Assembly: GCA_016187335.1 (NCBI GenBank)
Contig: JACPJW010000001.1
Span: 789,978 to 853,977, forward strand
DNA from: Candidatus Aenigmatarchaeota archaeon
GTDB lineage: Archaea; Aenigmatarchaeota; Aenigmatarchaeia; GW2011-AR5
Reading direction: 5' to 3'
Length of the DNA: 64,000 nucleotides
Part shown: piece after piece, positions 58,981 through 64,000 of the stretch
Layout of the letters: each line of letters opens with the position of its first letter
Numbering within the stretch: position 1 is the stretch's first letter
Program-made: the position numbers and the translations under genes
Notes under the pieces: generated by a model
What the model was told of the DNA's origin: nothing
The model's database searches: none
The model's input: the letters and a program-made list of their open reading frames with translations, nothing else

Positions 58981-59606
58981 GTCTTCGATTGATTGAAAGA
59001 TCCCCAACTGAAGTAGCTGGCTATTATGACACAAGATACACTGAAGGCTCGGATCACTGGACCTTGGGACACGATCCAATGACAAGGGAAGATATAGCTC
59101 TAATCCGGGAGCACCTGAGAACAGGTAATGCTCTTGACGTAGGATGTGGTAAAGGAAGATACGCCCGACTCCTCGCTAGATCGTACAGAACTGTCGGTAT
59201 AGACATTTCCGAGGTCGCCCTGAGAAAGGCTAGAGAGAGAGCAAATGGAACACCAAACATGTTTCTTCTAAGAGCTGACGCGACTCAGCTTCCGTTTTCG
59301 AACGAAACTTTTGACCTTGTGTTTGACAGGGGATGCCTGCATCACATGCATCCGGAAGATCATGCCGCGTATGCCGGAGAGGTCCAAAGGATTCTAAAAA
59401 GAGGCGGACTTTATAGACTTTTTGCGTTTACGGAAAACTACGCTCCTCAAGGACATTTTTCGACGAACACTGTCCACGGTCATTACAATTATTTTTTCAG
59501 CAGCCATTACATTGAAAGACTGTTTGGCGGTTTTGAAGTAATAAGCAGTCGGAAGAACTCGGTACATACGGTATGGCATTTGTTGATGAGGAGGCCTGCA
59601 ATATGA
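58977..59606 (+). CDS. Class I SAM methyltransferase inside the suf operon
   Basis: 209 residues. ALDVGCGKGRYARLLA (motif I), VGIDISEVALRKA (motif II) and FDLVFDRGCLHHMHPED (motif IV/post-motif) show the fold; LKRGGLYRLFAF is motif VI. It overlaps sufS by ATGA at its start and sufU by ATGA at its end, so it is translationally coupled to both. Its AT-rich, AGA-rich codons contrast with the suf genes. Substrate unknown; a role in sulfur/thiol methylation is only a guess from context. Confidence 0.75.
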   Translation: MSLRLIERSPTEVAGYYDTRYTEGSDHWTLGHDPMTREDIALIREHLRTGNALDVGCGKGRYARLLARSYRTVGIDISEVALRKARERANGTPNMFLLRADATQLPFSNETFDLVFDRGCLHHMHPEDHAAYAGEVQRILKRGGLYRLFAFTENYAPQGHFSTNTVHGHYNYFFSSHYIERLFGGFEVISSRKNSVHTVWHLLMRRPAI

Positions 59607-60004
59607 CCGCTGACGAACTTTACCAGGAAATAATACTGGACCACTATCGCCATCCGCACAATTACGGTATTTTAGAGGATAAAAATGCGGAAGCATCAGA
59701 CGTCAATCCGCTCTGCGGCGATGCCGTATCCATGACGCTGAAAATAAACGGCAACGCTGTGAAGGACATAAGGTTCAGCGGAGCTGGCTGCGCTATATCA
59801 CAGGCAGCCGCTTCCATGCTCACAGATGCGGTAAAAAGCAAGACTATTGAAGAAGTGAAGAACCTCAGCAGGGACGACGTCACAAATATGCTCGGCGGCA
59901 TGCAGCTCGGCCATGTTCGGATAAAATGCGCCATGCTTCCGCTGAAGGTGCTGAAGATGGCTGTATACAGCTATTACGGAAAGAAATTTGAAGAAGAATT
60001 GTGA
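59603..60004 (+). CDS. sufU: SufU/IscU-type Fe-S scaffold or sulfur-relay protein
   Basis: 133 residues from ATG 59603 (GAGGAGG upstream), an earlier in-frame start would add ten residues. YQEIILDHYRHPHNYG, NPLCGDAVSM, SGAGCAISQAAASML and RIKCAMLPLKVL give the three conserved cysteines. SufU in other systems passes sulfur from SufS to SufB. It ends the core SUF block. Confidence 0.9.
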   Translation: MTADELYQEIILDHYRHPHNYGILEDKNAEASDVNPLCGDAVSMTLKINGNAVKDIRFSGAGCAISQAAASMLTDAVKSKTIEEVKNLSRDDVTNMLGGMQLGHVRIKCAMLPLKVLKMAVYSYYGKKFEEEL

Positions 60005-60036
60005 GGTGGAAAAATGAAGAGTAAGGAAATGAGGAG

Positions 60037-60065
60037 GACTTTTTACAAAAAAGTTCTATCAAAAA
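60037..60065 (+). repeat. Dispersed hairpin repeat within a leader
   Basis: GGACTTTTT-ac-AAAAAAGTTCT-ATCAAAAA. It lies between the GAGGTGG ribosome-binding site and a second possible ATG of the next gene, so it may be in a leader or encode residues 9-18 of a longer protein. Confidence 0.7.
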
Positions 60066-60073
60066 ATAATAAT

Positions 60074-60283
60074 ATGGGAAATGAGATTCAAAAGAGAGAA
60101 ACCGCGGGTTTCTACTCTTTGAAAGGGTCTGCAGGTTACTTCATCATCCTGAGCATCGTAGGAATTCTTGTCGGCATATGGATGCTCTTGCAGGGATTCG
60201 GCGGCAAGCCCATCACACCGGGAATCGCAATTATACTGGGCGTTTTCGTGGTGATAAAGGAAATCCTGGACATCTTCCATTGA
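60074..60283 (+). CDS. Small membrane protein
   Basis: 69 residues from ATG 60074. Two hydrophobic stretches (GYFIILSIVGILVGIWMLLQ and ITPGIAIILGVFVVIKEIL). An in-frame ATG at 60014 has a much better ribosome-binding site (GAGGTGG) and would make 89 residues, but its first 20 codons run through the hairpin repeat. The stop codon TGA is again inside the next repeat. Family unknown. Confidence 0.6.
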   Translation: MGNEIQKRETAGFYSLKGSAGYFIILSIVGILVGIWMLLQGFGGKPITPGIAIILGVFVVIKEILDIFH

Positions 60284-60312
60284 AACTTTTCGGAAAAGTT
60301 TCATCAAAAGAG
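60282..60312 (+). repeat. Dispersed hairpin repeat, near-perfect copy
   Basis: GAAACTTTT-cgg-AAAAGTTTC-ATCAAAAGAG. The stop TGA of the upstream gene forms the first bases of the arm, and the tail's GAG plus TGAT before ATG 60320 acts as ribosome-binding site. Confidence 0.85.
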
Positions 60313-60319
60313 TGATAAC

Positions 60320-60433
60320 ATGTCGTTCAAGTTCAGCAAGGTAAGAAACATCCCGAAGCGGTTCAAAGTCCTGATTGTTGTAGGCGCTTTGGTTATAGTC
60401 CTCATAATTATGAGGCTGCTGGGGTTAATCTGA
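60320..60433 (+). CDS. Short single-span membrane protein
   Basis: 37 residues: basic N-terminus (MSFKFSKVRNIPKRFK), one membrane helix (VLIVVGALVIVLIIMRLLGL). Positive-inside rule puts the N-terminus in the cytoplasm. Ribosome-binding site within the repeat tail. Unknown function, positioned between SUF and the iron permease. Confidence 0.5.
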   Translation: MSFKFSKVRNIPKRFKVLIVVGALVIVLIIMRLLGLI

Positions 60434-60444
60434 GGTGTAAGAAT

Positions 60445-60470
60445 GAAATGCCCTCTAAAGAGAGCATTTC
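60445..60470 (+). promoter_or_regulatory. Hairpin upstream of the FTR1 permease gene
   Basis: GAAATGC-c-CTCT-aa-AGAG-a-GCATTTC, 11 pairs, 25 bases before ATG 60495. It has no T-run, so it is not a classical terminator. It may be an RNA regulatory hairpin. Confidence 0.45.
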
Positions 60471-60494
60471 TTTCAAACATTTTTGGTGTTCGAA

Positions 60495-61424
60495 ATGGCG
60501 TTAATTGAAAGCGTGTTCAGCTCGTCGGGACCTTTCATCATTACGTTCCGCGAGGCTCTTGAAGCAACGTTGATTGTGGGCATCATCGCCGCTTATCTGG
60601 ACAAAACCGGCAGAGCGCCGCTGAAAAAATACCTGTGGCTCGGCAGCGGCGCCGCTTTGCTTTTGAGCGTTGTCCTCGGCTTGATGCTCGCGGCAATCTA
60701 CGGCGGCTTGAGCGGCCCTGCTGAAAAGCTTTTTGAGGGAACTGCTTCCGTTACAGCAACAGCCGTGCTCACCTACATGATTTTCTGGATGGCAAAGCAT
60801 TCTCACAAAATCAAAGAAGAACTGCAGAACAAGGTTAACATAGCCGTGACAAGGGGCGATATGCTCGGCATTGCCATGCTGTCTTTCGTGGTTATCATAC
60901 GCGAAGGAATAGAAACCGTGCTGTTCCTTGTAGCTTTGGCAACGATAGACGCAACGGCAACCATGCTCGGCTTGGTCCTGGGAATAGCAAGCGTCCTGGT
61001 AATTTCTTATTTGATGTTCCGCGGATTTTACCGCCTTAATATCAAGAAATTCTTCCAGTACACGAGCATCCTGCTGCTGGTATTCGCCGCAGGCCTGCTG
61101 GGCTACGGCATCCATGAATACATTGAAGCAGCCGAGGCTTACGGCATTGACGCGGGTTTCCTTGGGAGCCAGGCATTCAACATAAATCCTGCTGACACAG
61201 CCCACCCGCTTCACGAAAAAGGCGCTATAGGTTCGATACTCAAGACGCTTTTCGGCTACGACGGGAACCCCGAGTGGCTGCGCGTTTTCACTTATCTTGG
61301 GTATTGGATTATAATCGGCGCGTTCCTGCTTCGCACTTACAAGCCCGGACACCCGTTCCTGCGCTATATCGGCATGCAGAACGGCACGAGCGCAAGCGGG
61401 AAAACGATTGTTAAGAAAAGGTAG
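60495..61424 (+). CDS. FTR1-family iron permease
   Basis: 309 residues from ATG 60495. Seven membrane helices. Both iron-binding R-E-x-x-E motifs are present: FREALEATLIVG and IREGIETVLFL. In fungi FTR1 works with a ferroxidase; archaeal relatives are stand-alone. It lies next to the SUF block, so iron import and cluster synthesis would be encoded together. No iron-storage gene is nearby. The start follows TTGGTGTTCGAA. Confidence 0.92.
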   Translation: MALIESVFSSSGPFIITFREALEATLIVGIIAAYLDKTGRAPLKKYLWLGSGAALLLSVVLGLMLAAIYGGLSGPAEKLFEGTASVTATAVLTYMIFWMAKHSHKIKEELQNKVNIAVTRGDMLGIAMLSFVVIIREGIETVLFLVALATIDATATMLGLVLGIASVLVISYLMFRGFYRLNIKKFFQYTSILLLVFAAGLLGYGIHEYIEAAEAYGIDAGFLGSQAFNINPADTAHPLHEKGAIGSILKTLFGYDGNPEWLRVFTYLGYWIIIGAFLLRTYKPGHPFLRYIGMQNGTSASGKTIVKKR

Positions 61425-61468
61425 CAGGTTAAAGAAAAGCTTAAATGATTCTGAATTATTGACTACGC

Positions 61469-61978
61469 ATGCCGAGAAAACCGACTGTTGTTGAATCTAA
61501 GGTCAGGAAGATCATAGATAATCTAAAGAGACTGGGAACAAAATCAAGAGATTATCGCGGACTGCTTGCGGATGCACAAGAACCTCTGGTAAAAATTCTA
61601 GATGCTGAAGAAAGGAAAAGGGAAGAAAAAGTTCAATGGGAAAGATGGCATTATCAGGGGTTCCCGGGCGGTTCTGGCCGTCGTTACGGCTATGGACGCC
61701 AGCTTGCAGAGGTTTACGCCAGGCATTTTGGAAGAGAAGGATTTACTCCGGTAGACGCGGTTGAATTTTTGGCAACGGAAAGGGACGAATTTGGCTTCTT
61801 ACCTACCGGAAGTTTTAACGCCCTGATGCGCAGCGGTGGATATGTACACAGTCTTTTTGGAAGAGGTATACTGGAAAGAAAGCCTGATCCAAAACGTTTC
61901 GGAAGCATCTACAGGTTTACGGAAGAAGCCTGGGAGCATTTATTCCCTGAGCCCGCTGCGCCTTCGCAATCTTATTAA
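61469..61978 (+). CDS. Hypothetical protein, possible winged helix
   Basis: 169 residues. Charged helical N-terminal half (ILDAEERKREEKVQWERWHY); C-terminal half (VDAVEFLATERDEFGFLPTG, LMRSGGYVHSLFGRGILERK, YRFTEEAWEHLF) has the spacing of a winged-helix. Relatively AT-rich. GCTTAAATGATTC about 25 bases upstream is a TATA candidate. Confidence 0.5.
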   Translation: MPRKPTVVESKVRKIIDNLKRLGTKSRDYRGLLADAQEPLVKILDAEERKREEKVQWERWHYQGFPGGSGRRYGYGRQLAEVYARHFGREGFTPVDAVEFLATERDEFGFLPTGSFNALMRSGGYVHSLFGRGILERKPDPKRFGSIYRFTEEAWEHLFPEPAAPSQSY

Positions 61979-61998
61979 TCTTCTCAGCAATTTCAATC

Positions 61999-62838
61999 AT
62001 GTTTCAGCCAAAAAAGCTATTTTTCGGCACAGCAGGCAGGCCGGTGAGCACCGAAGGCGACACGATAGCAGGAATAAAGCAGGTAAGAAAACTGAACCTG
62101 GATGCAATGGAGCTGGAGTTTGTCCACAGCGTGAACATCAGCAAAGAAAAGGCACCTGCTGTCAGGGAAACGGCAAAGAAAAGTAACGTCCTGCTTACAT
62201 GTCACGGTCAATATTATATAAACTTGGCTTCCCCTGACAAAAAGAAAGAGAAAGAAAGTGTGGAACGCATCCTCAAGGCGGCAAGGATTGCTTCTTTATG
62301 CGGCGCATGGTCATTGTGCTTCCATGCTGCTTTCTACCAAGGAAAACCGAAGGAAGAAGTCTACAATACCGTCAGGAAGCATCTGCAAGGCATTGTTAAA
62401 ACGCTGAGGAATGAGGGGCATGATTTGTGGCTGCGCCCCGAAACGACAGGCAGGGTGACGCAGTTCGGCGAGCTTGACGAGCTGCTGCGCCTGAGCAGCG
62501 ACGTTGAACAGGTCTTGCCATGCGTTGACTTCTCGCACCTGCATGCAAGAAGCAACGGTGCCTTCAATTCATACGAGGAATTTTCCGGGGTGCTTGCAAA
62601 AATAGAAAAGGAACTTGGCAAAGCAGGAATAAAGAACATGCACATCCACGTCTCCGGCATCGCTTATGGCGAAAAAGGTGAGAAGCATCATTTAAACCTG
62701 AAGGAAAGCGACCTTCGCTGGAAAGAGATTATGCGCGCGCTGAAAGATTTCGGCGCGCACGGCGTTGTCATCTCCGAGAGCCCGAACATAGAGGATGACG
62801 CCCTGCTGATGAAAGAAGGGTACAATAAATTGAATTAA
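61999..62838 (+). CDS. nfo: Endonuclease IV-like AP endonuclease
   Basis: 279 residues, TIM-barrel AP endonuclease family 2. Metal ligands are visible: LLTCHGQYYINLA, CFHAAFYQGK, LWLRPETTG, CVDFSHLHAR, HIHVSGIAYG, VVISESPNIE. Cuts DNA at abasic sites, complementary to endonuclease III. LEFVHSVNIS and other segments match archaeal Nfo. The start ATG follows AATTTCAATC without a strong ribosome-binding site. Confidence 0.92.
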   Translation: MFQPKKLFFGTAGRPVSTEGDTIAGIKQVRKLNLDAMELEFVHSVNISKEKAPAVRETAKKSNVLLTCHGQYYINLASPDKKKEKESVERILKAARIASLCGAWSLCFHAAFYQGKPKEEVYNTVRKHLQGIVKTLRNEGHDLWLRPETTGRVTQFGELDELLRLSSDVEQVLPCVDFSHLHARSNGAFNSYEEFSGVLAKIEKELGKAGIKNMHIHVSGIAYGEKGEKHHLNLKESDLRWKEIMRALKDFGAHGVVISESPNIEDDALLMKEGYNKLN

Positions 62839-62866
62839 AGCATAAATATCTTCTTGTCGTAATTCT

Positions 62867-63178
62867 ATGAGTGATTTTGTGTTTGTCCGCGTGGCTTCTG
62901 TCAATGACGTGCCGGAAGGCGAAGGAAGGGTCGTGAGTGTAAACGGGACGCCTGTTGCCCTGTTCAATGTCGGCGGGGAATTCCACGCAATAAGCAACGT
63001 GTGTGCCCACAAAGGAGGGCCTTTGGGCGAGGGCGAGCTGGACGGCAGCGTGGTTACATGCCCCTGGCACGGCTGGCAGTACGACGTGACCACGGGCAGG
63101 AATATAATGATGCCCAGCATCGCTGTCAAAAAATTCCCTGTCAAGGTTGAAGGCGAAGACGTTCTGGTGGATGTCTAG
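62867..63178 (+). CDS. Rieske 2Fe-2S protein
   Basis: 103 residues with both Rieske boxes, CAHKGGPLG and CPWHGWQYD (C-x-H ... C-x-x-H). Soluble, without signal peptide. Similar proteins serve as electron carriers or as small subunits of nitrite reductases/dioxygenases; no partner is adjacent. The cluster again depends on SUF. Confidence 0.9.
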   Translation: MSDFVFVRVASVNDVPEGEGRVVSVNGTPVALFNVGGEFHAISNVCAHKGGPLGEGELDGSVVTCPWHGWQYDVTTGRNIMMPSIAVKKFPVKVEGEDVLVDV

Positions 63179-63258
63179 GATATTCTTAAAACCGGCAGAA
63201 AATTATAAATGCAATGAGAGCCTATTAGGGGTAAACGATAACTCTTCCGTGAATAATT

Positions 63259-63585
63259 ATGACCGAAGCAAAACAATGGGAAATGGTCGTGGTTGACCAG
63301 GACATATGCATAGGATGCAATGCGTGCGTCGCTGCGTGCCCTTACCAGGCGCTGGAGATGGACCAGGAGAACAAGGCGGCGCTCATTTTTGACAAGTGCA
63401 AGGATTCTTTTGACTGCATACCCGTCTGCCCCGTAACCTGCATCTGGAAGAGCGGCGAAGCGCCCGAGGAAAGCAAGGAAAAGGAAGGCTGGGTCCATTT
63501 CTCAAAGCCGCGCGAGCAGCTCACCGAGGAAGAGAAGAAGCTTTACGACGAGTGGAAGGCAAAATACGGCATCAGGCACAGCTGA
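63259..63585 (+). CDS. Ferredoxin, 4Fe-4S type
   Basis: 108 residues. First cluster motif CIGCNACVAACP is canonical; second part CKDSFDCIPVCPVTCI has altered spacing, with five cysteines. The C-terminal 40 residues (EQLTEEEKKLYDEWKAKYG) are a charged extension. It is a plausible partner for the 2-oxoacid oxidoreductase. TATAAATGC lies about 50 bases upstream. Confidence 0.88.
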   Translation: MTEAKQWEMVVVDQDICIGCNACVAACPYQALEMDQENKAALIFDKCKDSFDCIPVCPVTCIWKSGEAPEESKEKEGWVHFSKPREQLTEEEKKLYDEWKAKYGIRHS

Positions 63586-63595
63586 CTTTTTCTGA

Positions 63596-64000
63596 TCAAA
63601 CAACAAAGGCAGGCAGAAAATAAAGAAGAAAAGCATGCCTCAGCGGGAGAATTACGTGCTTTCTGGAACTGAAGCTCCACAGAGTAAGGATGTTGTTCAG
63701 CGCAAACAGGTAGAACCACGGCGTGAAGAACACGGAGAAAATAATGCCTTCGGAGAGCCTGTCCGAAGCCACGTCAACAATGTATCCTTCTTCCGTGGGC
63801 ATGTAATGCTTTTTTGCGATCAGTCCGTCAAGAAGGTCCAGTGCAAGGACAAGAAAAAGAATTGCAAAGGAAGCCGGAGGATTGTAGCGAAAAACCAGGA
63901 CGAACAGCAGGCTCATCAGTATTGACAAGCCGGAAACTGCGTTTGGATTGGCGTTTGGCAGAGGCATCTTTAACAGGGCACTTTCTATTTTTCCCCTTGC
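63596..64000 (-). CDS. CDP-alcohol phosphatidyltransferase (partial at window end)
   Basis: The open frame runs off the right edge; at least 134 residues are visible. DLLDGLIAKKHYMPTEEGYI continuing VDVASDRLSEG is the D-x-x-D-G-x-x-A-R-x8-G-x3-D-x3-D motif with Lys in place of Arg. Hydrophobic segments precede and follow. It makes a phospholipid head-group or archaeal lipid link from a CDP-activated lipid; the head group is unknown. A methionine at 63965-63967 is unlikely as the start since the frame continues with RGKIESALLK upstream. Confidence 0.85.
   Translation of the reverse strand, partial: ARGKIESALLKMPLPNANPNAVSGLSILMSLLFVLVFRYNPPASFAILFLVLALDLLDGLIAKKHYMPTEEGYIVDVASDRLSEGIIFSVFFTPWFYLFALNNILTLWSFSSRKHVILPLRHAFLLYFLPAFVV

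Noticed and set aside
60501..61352. 283-codon open frame on the minus strand opposite FTR1
   Set aside because: It lies wholly across a confidently identified permease, is histidine/cysteine-rich as expected for an antisense frame of a membrane protein, and has no promoter.

Overview
The window is archaeal chromosome. It carries PCNA, Mre11-Rad50, NreA, SepF, a DUF1931-type histone-fold protein, a TrmB regulator, a VapBC pair and a 2-oxoacid:ferredoxin oxidoreductase. Most genes have an AT-rich TATA box about 25-30 bases before the start codon and little or no 5' leader, as in leaderless archaeal genes; others, mainly inside operons, have GGTG- or GAGG-type ribosome-binding sites. Many genes are short orphans or membrane proteins. 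I infer a small-genome lineage, possibly DPANN, with low confidence. No rRNA, tRNA, CRISPR array or complete transposon was found.

Region 1 (1-18.6 kb): nreA, rhomboid protease, histone-fold and SWIB-like small proteins, sepF, small zinc ribbons, an MFS transporter, a THUMP protein, RNase HIII, two exported proteins, rad50-mre11, a DUF5667 protein, a membrane-anchored HTH protein and endonuclease III. Region 2 (18.6-31 kb): the two-subunit 2-oxoacid oxidoreductase, CTP synthase, an acidic 33-residue protein, MscS, an OB-fold/PCNA replication cluster, SelW-like, DUF192 and HIT proteins, and vapBC. Region 3 (31-48 kb): a solo GGDEF protein, two cation/proton antiporters, a Cas4-like nuclease, a metzincin-like lipoprotein, a second rhomboid, a large surface protein, Fic, secreted nuclease, Lon-type membrane protease and a DUF151 protein. 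Region 4 (48-64 kb): TrmB, an Mrp-like ATPase, an amber-interrupted gene, then a PadR regulator followed by sufC-sufB-sufD-sufS-sufU and an FTR1 iron permease. This forms one iron-sulfur/iron block; an endonuclease IV, Rieske protein, ferredoxin and CDP-alcohol phosphatidyltransferase follow.

Two repeat families stand out. One is a dispersed short hairpin, roughly (T)GAAACTTTTT-NN-AAAAGTTTC-ATCAAAA, found a dozen times. It often contains the upstream gene's stop codon in its first arm and often lies just before the next start. Its stems vary in a compensated way. The other is a two-module hairpin-in-stem element (three copies, plus single-module relatives) with TTTA loops and a GATGAAAC strand, resembling ends of IS200/IS605 elements but without transposase.

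A third theme is a set of AT-rich genes of unknown function, rich in AGA arginine codons. They sit singly among GC-richer housekeeping genes, and some are spliced with 4-11 base overlaps inside conserved operons (between sufC and sufB, between sufS and sufU, and before pcna).
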